DNA of 64,000 nt from Sphingopyxis microcysteis. Lineage in GTDB: Bacteria; Pseudomonadota; Alphaproteobacteria; Sphingomonadales; Sphingomonadaceae. Both the position numbers and the translations under genes were made by a program. Shown here piece by piece: positions 43,806 to 52,528 of the stretch. Where the stretch lies: positions 1,302,001 through 1,366,000 of the forward strand of contig NZ_JAANYY010000002.1 in the NCBI RefSeq assembly GCF_012274265.1, in the 5' to 3' direction. The notes under the pieces were generated by a model. That model ran no database searches, had not been told where the DNA came from, and saw only the letters and a list, made by a program, of their open reading frames with translations. Each line of letters starts with the position of its first letter. Position 1 is the first letter of the stretch.

Positions 43806-46463
43806 ATGCTGAAATCAAATCGCCTTTTTGCCACCGCAAGCATTCTCGCGTTCGCGACCTGCATTACCCCGGCGGCGGCGCAAGGCACCGACGCGGCAGC
43901 TGCTGATGAAATCGTCGTCACGGGCTTTCGCGGCTCGGTAGCTCAGTCGATCGACGCCAAGCGCGACCTGGCGGTCATCGCCGACGTCGTGACCGCCGAA
44001 GACATCGGCAAATTCCCCGACAAGAACGTCGCCGAAGCGCTGCAGCGCGTTCCCGGTATTGTCGTCAATCGCGAATTCGGCGAAGGCGAGCGCGTCTCGC
44101 TGCGCGGTACTGCCCCCAACCTCACCAAGACGCTGCTCAATGGCCACTCGGTCGCCACCGCCGACTGGTTCATCCTCGATCAGGTCGCCTCGACCCGGAG
44201 CTTCAACTATCTGACCCTGCCCGCCGAAATCGTCGGCCGCCTCGAAGTCTATAAGAGCCCGCAGGCCGATGTCGAGGAAGGCGGCGTTGGCGGCACGATC
44301 AACGTCATCACCCGCAACCCGCTCGACCTCGAACCCTTCGCCGTCTCGGCGTCGCTGCAGGGCGTCTATTCGGACTTGTCGGGCAAGGTCGATCCGCAGG
44401 TTTCGGGGCTGGTCAGCTGGAAAAATGCCGACGAGACCTTTGGCGTCCTGATCGGCGGCATTTATCAGAAGCGCCGCACCCGCCGCGACGGCCTTGAAAT
44501 CTTTGGCTATCGCCCCGCCGGCGGTGGCCAGACCGCGCTTATTCCCACGCTGATCGGTTCGACGATGTTCGAACAGAATCGCGAGCGCTATGGCGCCAAT
44601 ATCGGGATCCAGTTCCGCCCCTCGGACGAGCTCGAGATCAACATCACCGGGCTTTATTCGCGCTTCAACGCCGACAACTTCAACCAGAATTATCTCGCCT
44701 GGGGCGATCAGGCGCTCGGCGGCGGCGGCACGCTGACCAACGCCGTGGTGCAGGACGGCATCGCGGTCGCGGGCACCATCGCGTCGCGGAACAATGGCAC
44801 CGAGGGATTTGGCGTCGTCTATGACGCGATCGATCGTCAGGCAGTTGCCAAGACCGTGTCGGCCGACTTCGACCTGACCTATCGCCCCAGCGACACGCTG
44901 ACCGTCCATTTCAAGGCGGGCTGGACCAAGGCGAATGGCGATACGAGCAACGAGAATTTCATCGAATTCGCGGGGCCGGGCCGCTTCACCTATGACCTGC
45001 GCAGCGGTCGCCCCGAAGTCAGCTTTGGCAGCCCCAGCCCGCTCAACCCGGCGGGCATCCGCCCCGACTTCGCGCGCATCCAGTCGGTGACCAACGATGA
45101 CGAGGAAAAATATCTTTACCTCGACCTCGAGAAGGAGGTCGAATGGGGTCCGCTGACCGCGCTGAAATTTGGCGTCAAATATACCGACCATGATCGCGTC
45201 GCCGAACGCTTCGCGACCAATGGCGGCGTCTTCACCCCCGGCCTGCGTTGCAGCGGCGCGCCATGCACCTCGGCGAGCTTTGCCACCGGCGGCGGCATGC
45301 CCGGCGACTTCCTCGACAATATCGCGTCTGATGGCACGCTGACCGACTATTGGCGCGTCGACCCGGCCAAGCTGCGGGCGATTTATGCCGCGCAGACCTC
45401 CCCGGGAACCGATCGCTTCCTCGTCCCCGGCAACAGCTATTCGATCAATGAAAAGGCCTATGGCGGCTACGGCCTCGCGAAATTCGGCGGCGACAACTGG
45501 CGCGGGAATGTTGGCCTGCGTGTGATCACGACCGACCAGACGTCGCAAGGCTTCATCATCGGCGGCGCCAACCCACAGTTCACCAACCCGTTCGGCGGCT
45601 TTACGCCGAGCACCGCGAAGCGCTCCTACACCGACGTCCTGCCGAGCGCGAACCTGTCGCTCGACCTGTCGGATCAGGTGGTGCTGCGCTTCGGCGCGGG
45701 CAAGACGGTGACGCGCCCCGACTTTGTCGACATCACCCCCGGCGTCGATCTCAACGGCACCCTGCTCACCGGACGCGGCGGCGATCCGAACCTCGACCCC
45801 TACCGCGCCAACCAATATGACCTGTCGGTCGAATGGTACCCCGATCGCGAAACGATCGTCGCGCTTGCCGCATTCTACAAGGATATCCAGTCGTATATCG
45901 TGAATGCGACGTCGGTCGAAACCCTGCCCGGGGTCTTCGTCCCGGGATCGCAGCCCGCAGGCTGCGTCGCGGCGGGCGGCGGCAATCCGAACCTGTTCAA
46001 TTGCCCCTATCAGATCAACCGCCGCAGCAACGGGACCGGCGGCCGCAACCAGGGCTTCGAATTCCAGGTGTCGCGCCCGATCTGGGGCGGCTTTGGCGCG
46101 GTGGTGAATTACACCTATTCGGACGCCAAGGCGAACAATGGCGACCCGATCCCGGGCAATTCGAAACACGCGCTCAACCTGACGGGCTATTATGAAAACG
46201 ACCTGCTCAGCGCGCGCCTGTCGTACAATTATCGCTCGAAATTCTTCATCGACATCGACCGCGCCGCACCGCTCAATCAGGCCGCCCTGTCGTCGCTCGA
46301 TGCGTCGGTCAGCGTCAACGTCACCGACGGCATCGCGCTGACCCTCGACGCGGTCAACCTGACCAACGAGCCGATCGAGCAATATTCGGGCACCCGGGCG
46401 CAGCCGCGCGCGACCTACGACAATGGTCGCCAATTCTACTTCGGCGTCCGCGCCAAATTCTGA
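43806..46463 (+). CDS. Large TonB-dependent receptor (Xanthomonas/Caulobacter type)
   Basis: Outer-membrane importer, 885 residues. A signal peptide ends at Ala-Ala-Ala-Gln (about 24). The TonB box is 'DEIVVTGFRGSV', followed by a plug (about 45-180, 'IGKFPDKNVAEALQRVPGIV', 'GGVGGTINVITRNPLD') and a barrel ending in Phe ('FYFGVRAKF'), as needed for barrel assembly. The features match the subfamily abundant in sphingomonads and Caulobacter, whose known ligands include carbohydrates. It has its own promoter with an overlapping palindrome and its own terminator. No transporter or catabolic gene is next to it, so the ligand cannot be told. Confidence 0.94.
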   Translation: MLKSNRLFATASILAFATCITPAAAQGTDAAAADEIVVTGFRGSVAQSIDAKRDLAVIADVVTAEDIGKFPDKNVAEALQRVPGIVVNREFGEGERVSLRGTAPNLTKTLLNGHSVATADWFILDQVASTRSFNYLTLPAEIVGRLEVYKSPQADVEEGGVGGTINVITRNPLDLEPFAVSASLQGVYSDLSGKVDPQVSGLVSWKNADETFGVLIGGIYQKRRTRRDGLEIFGYRPAGGGQTALIPTLIGSTMFEQNRERYGANIGIQFRPSDELEINITGLYSRFNADNFNQNYLAWGDQALGGGGTLTNAVVQDGIAVAGTIASRNNGTEGFGVVYDAIDRQAVAKTVSADFDLTYRPSDTLTVHFKAGWTKANGDTSNENFIEFAGPGRFTYDLRSGRPEVSFGSPSPLNPAGIRPDFARIQSVTNDDEEKYLYLDLEKEVEWGPLTALKFGVKYTDHDRVAERFATNGGVFTPGLRCSGAPCTSASFATGGGMPGDFLDNIASDGTLTDYWRVDPAKLRAIYAAQTSPGTDRFLVPGNSYSINEKAYGGYGLAKFGGDNWRGNVGLRVITTDQTSQGFIIGGANPQFTNPFGGFTPSTAKRSYTDVLPSANLSLDLSDQVVLRFGAGKTVTRPDFVDITPGVDLNGTLLTGRGGDPNLDPYRANQYDLSVEWYPDRETIVALAAFYKDIQSYIVNATSVETLPGVFVPGSQPAGCVAAGGGNPNLFNCPYQINRRSNGTGGRNQGFEFQVSRPIWGGFGAVVNYTYSDAKANNGDPIPGNSKHALNLTGYYENDLLSARLSYNYRSKFFIDIDRAAPLNQAALSSLDASVSVNVTDGIALTLDAVNLTNEPIEQYSGTRAQPRATYDNGRQFYFGVRAKF

Positions 46464-46476
46464 CACTGGGCGCAGC

Positions 46477-46519
46477 GGCCGCACCAGCTCCATAACGGAG
46501 CTGGTGCGGCCTTTTTTTT
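46477..46519 (+). terminator. Strong Rho-independent terminator of the TonB receptor
   Basis: A perfect 15-bp stem with a 5-base loop (46477-46511) followed by eight T, 14 bp after the stop codon. It separates the receptor from the convergent methyltransferase gene. Confidence 0.96.
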
Positions 46520-46540
46520 GGGCTCAGCCCCGGTCGGGCC

Positions 46541-47431
46541 TCAGCGGCTCCAGCGCGCGAAGATGGCGGTTGGCAGCAACAGCCCGCGCGTCTCTTCGCG
46601 CACCGCCAGCTCGCCGCATTCGACCTTGCCGGGGAGGTCCGCAAACAACTGCGCCAGCAGCTCGCCGATCGCGAGCGCCGACATGCGCACGGCATAGACG
46701 GTCAGGAACAGCGCGCGGCTGTCGGCGTCGAGCAATTGGCGGCAATCGGTCAGCAGCGGCGCCAACCCTTCCTCCAGTTGCCAGCGCTCACCGGTCGGGC
46801 CGCGACCGAATTTCGGCGGATCGAGCAGGATCGCGTCATAGCGTTTGCCGCGCCGCACCTCGCGCGCGGTAAATTTGCCCGCATCGTCGAGTATCCAGCG
46901 GACCGGCTTGTCCGCCATGCCCGCCAGCGCCGCATTCTCGCGCGCCTGCCCGACCGACTTTTTCGATGCATCGACGTGCGTTACCGATGCACCGACGGCG
47001 GCGAGCGCCTGACTGCCAACCCCGGTGTAACCGAACAGATTGAGGAACGCCGGGTCGGGCTTATCGGCGACCTTTGCCCGCAACCAGTCCCATACCGGCG
47101 CCATGTCGGGGAAGAAGCCCAGATGCCGGAACGGGGTGCATGACCCGGTAAAGCGCGTTTCGCGCCACGAGAGCGGCCAGCCTTCCGCAGGGACCGGCTT
47201 GTTATAATACCAGCGCCCCCCGCCATCGTCGTCGGACGCCGGAATGAACTCGCCGTCCGCCGCTGCCCACTCGCTGTCGGGCAGCGCGGGTGCCCACATC
47301 GCCTGCGGTTCGGGGCGAATGAATCGAAAGCGGCCATAGCGTTCGAGCTTGCGCCCGTTTCCGCTGTCGATCAGCCCATAATCGTCCCACGCCTCGCCGA
47401 CGAGCGTAACGAGGGGGAGCAGCTCAGCCAC
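46541..47431 (-). CDS. Class I SAM-dependent methyltransferase, RlmI-like
   Basis: Predicted RNA methyltransferase, 296 residues from a GTG at 47431 that overlaps the thrC stop by 8 bp; the longer open frame to 47743 lies inside thrC and is not coding. The SAM domain has 'FLNLFGYTGVGSQALAAVGA' (motif I), 'VTHVDASKKSVGQARENAAL' (motif II) and 'YDAILLDPPKFGRGPTGERW' (motif IV DPPK), the pattern of the RlmI/RlmK group of 23S rRNA cytosine methyltransferases. The PUA domain normally at the N-terminus of RlmI is absent. It is translationally coupled to thrC, an arrangement probably without metabolic meaning. Confidence 0.85.
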   Translation of the reverse strand: MAELLPLVTLVGEAWDDYGLIDSGNGRKLERYGRFRFIRPEPQAMWAPALPDSEWAAADGEFIPASDDDGGGRWYYNKPVPAEGWPLSWRETRFTGSCTPFRHLGFFPDMAPVWDWLRAKVADKPDPAFLNLFGYTGVGSQALAAVGASVTHVDASKKSVGQARENAALAGMADKPVRWILDDAGKFTAREVRRGKRYDAILLDPPKFGRGPTGERWQLEEGLAPLLTDCRQLLDADSRALFLTVYAVRMSALAIGELLAQLFADLPGKVECGELAVREETRGLLLPTAIFARWSR

Positions 47432-48821
47432 GCGCGGCTTCCGCCAGGATGAAGGCCTTGACCGCGTCATAGTCGCCGGGGAGCTTGGTGTAGCGCTCCT
47501 CGCGCTCGAACAGATTGCCGAGGCGGGCGGGCAATGCCGGACGGACACCCGTGGCGCGCTCGACCGCTTCGCGGAACTTGGCGGGGTGCGCGGTCGCCAG
47601 CGTGACAACGGGGATGTCGGCGTCCAATTCGAGCTGGCGCGCGGCGGCCAAGCCAACCGCGCTGTGCGGGTCGATGATCTGGCCGCCATGCTCCTGCGCC
47701 CAGCGCAGCGCGAGCGCCATCGCGTCACCGTCGATGCTCGCACTCGAAAACAGCCCGCGGGCGCCCGCCAGCATGTCTTCGGGGATGGTCATCGCGCGGT
47801 TCTGATCGAAATCGCGCATCATCGCCGTGATCGCGGCGCCGTCGCGGCCCGACAGGTCGAACAGCAGCCGTTCGAAATTGCTGCTGACCTGAATATCCAT
47901 GCTGGGGGTCGCGGTCGGCGTCACCGTCCCGGCGCTATAGTCGCCGCGGGTCAGCGCGCGGTGGAGGATGTCGTTGACGTTGGTCGCAACGACGAGCCGC
48001 GCGACCGGCAATCCCATCTGCGCGGCCACATAGCCCGCGAAAACATCGCCGAAATTGCCCGTCGGCACCGAGAAGGCAATGGCGCGGTCGGGCGCACCCA
48101 GCCGCACCGCGGCATAGAAATAATAGACGATCTGCGCCATCAAGCGCGCCCAGTTGATGCTGTTCACCGCCGACAAATTGACCTCAGCCCGCGCCTCTTC
48201 GTCGCCGAACAGCCGCTTTACCATCGCTTGCGCATCGTCAAAGCTGCCGTCGATCGCGATATTATGGACATTTGGCGCCAGCACCGTCGTCATCTGGCGA
48301 CGCTGGACGTCGCTGACCCGGCCCTCGGGATGGAGCATGAATATCTGGATATGCTCGCGCCCGGCGACCGCCTCGATCGCCGCCGACCCGGTATCGCCCG
48401 ACGTCGCGCCGACGATCGTGATGTTCGTTTCACCGCCGCTCAGGAATTTTTCGAACAATTGGCCGAGCAGTTGCAGCGCGACGTCCTTGAACGCCAGCGT
48501 CGGGCCGTGGAACAGCTCGAGCAGCCAGTGGCGATGGTCGAGCTGGACGAGCGGGGTCACGGCATCATGGCTGAAGCTGCCATAGGCAGCGCGGCAAAGC
48601 TGACGCAGTTCGTCTTCGGACAGGACGCCTGCGACGAACGGGCGCATGACGCGCACCGCGGTTTCGGCATAGTCGAGCCCGGCGAGCGCCCGGATCTCGT
48701 CCGCCGCCATCTGCGGCCAGCGCGCGGGCAGATAGAGGCCGCCATCGCTGGCAAGACCGGCAAGGGTCGCGGCACGAAAGTCGAGGGTCGGCGCGGAGCC
48801 GCGGGTGCTGATATATTCCAT
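47424..48821 (-). CDS. thrC: Threonine synthase
   Basis: Pyridoxal-phosphate enzyme converting O-phosphohomoserine to L-threonine, the last step of threonine synthesis; 465 residues, normal for the long bacterial type. It shows the N-terminal 'MEYISTRG', the PLP lysine in 'PTLAFKDVALQLLGQLF' and the phosphate-binding 'GATSGDTGSAAIEA'. It lies downstream of the SURF1 gene with 27 bp between them and overlaps the methyltransferase start, so it is probably transcribed as the tail of the cytochrome oxidase cluster. Confidence 0.97.
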   Translation of the reverse strand: MEYISTRGSAPTLDFRAATLAGLASDGGLYLPARWPQMAADEIRALAGLDYAETAVRVMRPFVAGVLSEDELRQLCRAAYGSFSHDAVTPLVQLDHRHWLLELFHGPTLAFKDVALQLLGQLFEKFLSGGETNITIVGATSGDTGSAAIEAVAGREHIQIFMLHPEGRVSDVQRRQMTTVLAPNVHNIAIDGSFDDAQAMVKRLFGDEEARAEVNLSAVNSINWARLMAQIVYYFYAAVRLGAPDRAIAFSVPTGNFGDVFAGYVAAQMGLPVARLVVATNVNDILHRALTRGDYSAGTVTPTATPSMDIQVSSNFERLLFDLSGRDGAAITAMMRDFDQNRAMTIPEDMLAGARGLFSSASIDGDAMALALRWAQEHGGQIIDPHSAVGLAAARQLELDADIPVVTLATAHPAKFREAVERATGVRPALPARLGNLFEREERYTKLPGDYDAVKAFILAEAARG

Positions 48822-48848
48822 GGCGGCCCAGCGCCTAGCGGGCCAGCT

Positions 48849-49493
48849 TCAAGGCCGCAAGCGGCGACGGACAGCCAGCACGTAGATCGCCAATGCGGCG
48901 ATGGCGAACAGGAACCATTGCACCGCATAGGCCAGATGGTTGTTGGGCGTGTTGTCGGCGGACGGAACCGCACTGGCGCGCAAACCCGCGGCGGGCGTGT
49001 CGGCGATCAGCATGGCGCGCGCAGCCGCCCCCTTGCCGGCGGCACGCTCCATCACCGTCGGCTGGTCTGGGCCGGGAACAATCGTCCCCTGAACGATCCC
49101 ACCGCTCCATTTGGGCGGGGTAAAATCATCGCCGATGCCGACATCGACCAGCACCCCCGGCCCTTCGGCGCCGGTGCGGCAGTCGGCGATCATGCGAAAG
49201 CCCGCCCTTCCCTTCAGGTCGGTGCCGCTGCGCGGATCCCAGCGCACGGGTTCCAGGCACACGACGCTGCTCTTGCGAAACAGCAAGCTGTCGGCCACCG
49301 GCGGCATTTCGGGATAAGTGACGAGCGCCGACATCGCCATATTGCGCTGATAGAGCGCGACCAGCGCTTCCTTTTCCGCCTTCCGCTGCAACTGCCACAC
49401 GCCCAGCCCGATCATCACCGCCACCGCGATCAGCACCAGGATGGTCGGGATCAGCGGCCAGCGCCGCGCGGAGGGCGTCGCGGTATCAGTCAT
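48849..49493 (-). CDS. SURF1 family cytochrome oxidase assembly protein
   Basis: Inner-membrane factor for heme a insertion or maturation of cytochrome c oxidase; 214 residues from the ATG at 49493. It has two membrane segments, at about 13-32 and near the C-terminus (about 185-205), with a periplasmic domain between them, the SURF1/Shy1 topology. The N-terminal 'LGVWQLQRKAEKEALV' and C-terminal 'NNHLAYAVQWFLFA' match the family's conserved blocks. The start overlaps the DUF983 stop by 8 bp. The longer open frame to 49577 is not needed. Confidence 0.92.
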   Translation of the reverse strand: MTDTATPSARRWPLIPTILVLIAVAVMIGLGVWQLQRKAEKEALVALYQRNMAMSALVTYPEMPPVADSLLFRKSSVVCLEPVRWDPRSGTDLKGRAGFRMIADCRTGAEGPGVLVDVGIGDDFTPPKWSGGIVQGTIVPGPDQPTVMERAAGKGAAARAMLIADTPAAGLRASAVPSADNTPNNHLAYAVQWFLFAIAALAIYVLAVRRRLRP

Positions 49494-49881
49494 GCGGCTT
49501 GTCCAGCTGGCGCCCCTCGGCCGCCTGCCGCTGATGCTCGCTTGCCAGCAGCGCGCCCTTGGCGATGCGCAGGCCATAAACCACCGCGGCAGCGGTCAGC
49601 GGCACCCACAATATGACATGAACCCACAAGGGCGGCTGGACCGCAGCGTCGAGGGTCAGCGCGATCGCCACGAGCAAGGCGCCGATGATCAGGGTCAGGA
49701 AGGCGGCGGGGCCATCGCCGACATTGTAGCGGCTGTAATCGAGCCCGCAGGCACGGCACGTCGGCTGAAACTGCACCGGCCCGTCGAACAGCGTCTTTGC
49801 CCCGCATTCGGGGCAGAGGCCAAAAAGGGCAGCGCGCCAGACCGGCGGCTGCCCCTTTGCAATGGAGTCGGTGTCCGGCAA
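49486..49881 (-). CDS. DUF983 zinc-ribbon membrane protein
   Basis: Small membrane protein, about 131 residues, starting at a TTG at 49881, 2 bp from the ctaE stop. A CPEC...CRAC pair (within 'LCPECGAKTLFDG' and 'PTCRACGLDYSRY') suggests a zinc ribbon, followed by two hydrophobic helices (about 60-105). DUF983 genes are routinely found after ctaE in alphaproteobacteria and are thought to help oxidase assembly, but no mechanism is known. The start codon is inferred, as no ATG lies in the proper place. Confidence 0.85.
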   Translation of the reverse strand: MPDTDSIAKGQPPVWRAALFGLCPECGAKTLFDGPVQFQPTCRACGLDYSRYNVGDGPAAFLTLIIGALLVAIALTLDAAVQPPLWVHVILWVPLTAAAVVYGLRIAKGALLASEHQRQAAEGRQLDKPHD

Positions 49882-49882
49882 C

Positions 49883-50758
49883 TTAGTGCGCGGCGACCGG
49901 CGCGCCCCAGCCGCCCCAGACATAGACGATGATGAACAGGAACAGCCACACCACGTCGACGAAGTGCCAGTACCAGGCAGCCGCCTCAAAGCCGAAATGC
50001 TGCTTCGGGGTGAAGTGGCCCTTGTAGGTGCGCACCAGGCAGACGATCAGGAAGATCGTGCCGACAAGCACATGGAAGCCGTGGAAGCCGGTCGCCATGT
50101 AGAAGGCCGAGCTATAGTTGCTCTGTCCGAAACCCCAGGGCGCATGGGCATATTCATAGGCCTGGATCATCGAGAAGATGACGCCGAGGATGATGGTCAG
50201 CCACAGACCTTTTTTCAGCCCTTCGCGGTCGCCATGGATCAGCGCATGGTGCGCCCAGGTGATCGTGGTGCCCGAGCAGAGCAGGATCAGCGTGTTGAGC
50301 AGCGGCAGCGAGAAGGGATCGATCACTTCGATGCCCTTCGGCGGCCACATGGTGATCGCTTCGGCGCCTTCCTGGCCGAACATCGACGTCACCGCGCCCT
50401 CGGCATATTCGATCGGCACCGGGAACAGCGAGAAGTCGAACCAGGCCCAGAACCAGCCGACGAAGAACATCACTTCCGATGCGATGAACAGGATCATGCC
50501 GTAACGCAGATGCAGCTGAACGACGGGGGTGTGATCACCGGCATGGGCTTCGTTGATGACGTCCGACCACCAGCTGAAGAAGGTGGCGATCACCCCCATG
50601 AAGCCAAGGCCAAGCACCCATTTGCCGACGCCGCCGAAATAATCGTCGTGCATGTACATGACGAGCCCGAAGAACATCACCATCGCCGCCAACGAGCCGA
50701 TCAACGGCCAGACGCTGGGGTTTACCAGATGATAGTCATGATGTTTGGCACCGGACAT
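49883..50758 (-). CDS. ctaE: Cytochrome c oxidase subunit III
   Basis: Core subunit III of the aa3-type terminal oxidase, 291 residues, with about seven membrane helices and without redox centres. The family blocks 'HDYHLVNPSVWPLIGSLAAM' at the N-terminus, 'FIASEVMFFVGWFWAWF', 'CSGTTITWAHHAL' and 'FHGFHVLVGTIFL' are all present, and the C-terminus 'WHFVDVVWLFLFIIVYVWG' is complete. It follows ctaG after an 81-bp gap and precedes DUF983 directly. Confidence 0.98.
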   Translation of the reverse strand: MSGAKHHDYHLVNPSVWPLIGSLAAMVMFFGLVMYMHDDYFGGVGKWVLGLGFMGVIATFFSWWSDVINEAHAGDHTPVVQLHLRYGMILFIASEVMFFVGWFWAWFDFSLFPVPIEYAEGAVTSMFGQEGAEAITMWPPKGIEVIDPFSLPLLNTLILLCSGTTITWAHHALIHGDREGLKKGLWLTIILGVIFSMIQAYEYAHAPWGFGQSNYSSAFYMATGFHGFHVLVGTIFLIVCLVRTYKGHFTPKQHFGFEAAAWYWHFVDVVWLFLFIIVYVWGGWGAPVAAH

Positions 50759-50839
50759 TGCGTGTTTCCCGTTTTGCAGCCCCAGCGTCGCGATTCCCCA
50801 TCGCTCGCCGGTCCTTGAAATAAGACTCTGATCGCGGCC

Positions 50840-51415
50840 TTAGCTCGCCTTTTTACCCTCGTCTACAGGGTGAAAGGTGTAGCTGAGGGTGATTTCCTGG
50901 ATGTCGCGCGCGTCCGGATCGTCCATGATCTTGGGATCGACGAAGAACAGCACCGGCATCCGCATCTGCTGCCCCGGCTCCAGCCGTTGTTCGGTGAAGC
51001 AGAAGCATTGGATCTTGGCGAAATATTTGCCCGCCTGCGTCGGCGTGACATTGAACCCGGCGGTGCCGACGACCGGCCTTGACGAGTTATTCTCGGCGAT
51101 AAAGATCGCCATGTCGCGCGCGCCGATGCTCACCGTGTCGGTCGGATGCTCGGGGTAGAATTTCCACGGCAGCCCCGCCGACACATTGGCGTCGAAACGG
51201 ACCGAAATGGTTTTCGACAGGATCACCGGGTCGGCCGCCGCCGCAACGGGGTCATAACGCTGTGTCGTGCCACCGAAGCCGGTCACACGGCAAAACAGGT
51301 CGTAGAGCGGAACCGCTGCAAAGCCGAGCCCGACCATCGCAAGCGCCAGCGCCGAGGCAAGGCTGGCGGTCTTCGCCTTGGGGGACAGGCGCCCAATTGC
51401 CGGAAAAGACCTCAT
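50840..51415 (-). CDS. ctaG: Cytochrome c oxidase assembly protein CtaG (Cox11 type)
   Basis: Copper chaperone that delivers copper to the CuB site of subunit I; 191 residues from the ATG at 51415, whose first bases overlap the small upstream ORF's stop (ATGA). It has one N-terminal membrane helix (about 18-37) and a periplasmic beta-domain with the copper-binding C-F-C motif in 'KIQCFCFTEQRLEPG', plus the additional Cys in 'YDLFCRVTG'. The longer open frame to 51481 is not coding. Confidence 0.96.
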   Translation of the reverse strand: MRSFPAIGRLSPKAKTASLASALALAMVGLGFAAVPLYDLFCRVTGFGGTTQRYDPVAAAADPVILSKTISVRFDANVSAGLPWKFYPEHPTDTVSIGARDMAIFIAENNSSRPVVGTAGFNVTPTQAGKYFAKIQCFCFTEQRLEPGQQMRMPVLFFVDPKIMDDPDARDIQEITLSYTFHPVDEGKKAS

Positions 51416-51561
51416 GCGAATATCTGGATCTTGGCGATGGTGATGAAGAAGAACAGGATCGCGAGCGCGCCCAGCATCCACGCCATCATATTGGCGCGGC
51501 TACGCTGGCGGCGGCGATACTCCGCCTCGTCGAACGGCGCGGGCTTGGGTTCGTCGGTCAT
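51412..51561 (-). CDS. Small CoxF-like single-helix protein between ctaB and ctaG
   Basis: A 49-residue protein: about 23 polar, Arg/Glu-rich residues ([20 protein letters not shown]...), one membrane helix (about 26-45, '[20 protein letters not shown]') and a short 'IQIFA' end. It overlaps the ctaB stop and the ctaG start as ATGA at both ends, so it must be translated as part of the cluster. Small proteins of this shape and position (CoxF) are known in alphaproteobacterial oxidase operons, with no firmly assigned role. It is easily missed because of its size. Confidence 0.9.
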   Translation of the reverse strand: MTDEPKPAPFDEAEYRRRQRSRANMMAWMLGALAILFFFITIAKIQIFA

Positions 51562-52469
51562 ATGGTCCACCAATGGTCGGCAACAACCGCGCCGAACAAA
51601 ATGAAAAGATAGGCAATCGAATAAGCGAACAGGCGCTTTTCGGGTTGCATCAGATCGCCCTCACCCGTCGTGCGGGTGCCGACCTGCACCGACAACGCCA
51701 CGAACAGCGCCGACAGGATCGTGGCGGTCCAACCATAGAGCGCACCGGTGTAACCAAGCGGCCATGGCGCGATCGCCGCCGCCGCCATGATCAGCGCATA
51801 AAACAGGATCTGGCGCCGCGTCGATTTCTCGCCCGCCACGACCGGCATCATCGGGATGCCCGCGGCGGCATAGTCCGAGCGCACGAACAGCGCCAGCGCC
51901 CAGAAATGCGGCGGGGTCCAGAGGAAGATCAGCAGGAACAGCATCACCGGCAGCGGCGCAACGCTGCCCGTCGCCGCAACCCAGCCGATCAGCGGGGGAA
52001 AGGCGCCCGCCGCGCCGCCGATGACGATATTCTGCGGCGTCCGCGGCTTCAGCCACATCGTATAGATGAACACGTAAAACAGGATCGACACCGCCAGCAG
52101 CAACGTCGCCTGCCAGTTCGACGCAAACAGCATCAGGAACAGCGAAAAGGCAGCAAGGCCGATCCCGAACTGGAGCGCCGTCTGCGGGTCAAGCCGCCCG
52201 GCCGGGAGTGGCCGCCCGGCGGTGCGCTTCATCTTGGCGTCGAGACCCGCCTCATACCATTGGTTGAGCGCGCCCGACGCGCCTGCGCCCAAGGCGATCG
52301 CGAGGATCGACGAAAAGGCAAGCACCGGCGGCACCGACACCGGCGCCGCGAGCAACCCGCACAGCGCGGTGAACACCACCAGCGACATCACGCGCGGCTT
52401 GGTCAGCGCGAACAGGTCGCGCCAGTCGGCGGGAAGCGCCGTTTCGCCATGGGTCAGGCTTTGCGCCAT
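51558..52469 (-). CDS. ctaB: Protoheme IX farnesyltransferase (heme O synthase)
   Basis: UbiA-family prenyltransferase that farnesylates heme b to heme o, the precursor of heme a; 303 residues from the ATG at 52469 with GGAG upstream (alternative ATG 52484). It has about eight or nine membrane helices and the two Asp-rich motifs of the family, represented by '[20 protein letters not shown]' and the later loop. '[19 protein letters not shown]' at the N-terminus is typical. Its stop overlaps the small ORF that follows, and it lies 60 bp after ctaD. Confidence 0.96.
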   Translation of the reverse strand: MAQSLTHGETALPADWRDLFALTKPRVMSLVVFTALCGLLAAPVSVPPVLAFSSILAIALGAGASGALNQWYEAGLDAKMKRTAGRPLPAGRLDPQTALQFGIGLAAFSLFLMLFASNWQATLLLAVSILFYVFIYTMWLKPRTPQNIVIGGAAGAFPPLIGWVAATGSVAPLPVMLFLLIFLWTPPHFWALALFVRSDYAAAGIPMMPVVAGEKSTRRQILFYALIMAAAAIAPWPLGYTGALYGWTATILSALFVALSVQVGTRTTGEGDLMQPEKRLFAYSIAYLFILFGAVVADHWWTI

Positions 52470-52528
52470 GTTAACTCCGGCCATCAGGGAAACGCCCCCT
52501 GCCGGAAATCAGCAGGGGGCGAACCTTG

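Noticed and set aside
43815-46493. An 892-codon frame antisense to the large TonB receptor
   Set aside because: The receptor strand has signal peptide, TonB box, plug and barrel end; the reverse frame is a GC-rich shadow.
47586-49616. A 676-codon frame antisense to thrC and SURF1
   Set aside because: It spans two well-supported genes and the gap between them, which no real gene would do without domain evidence.
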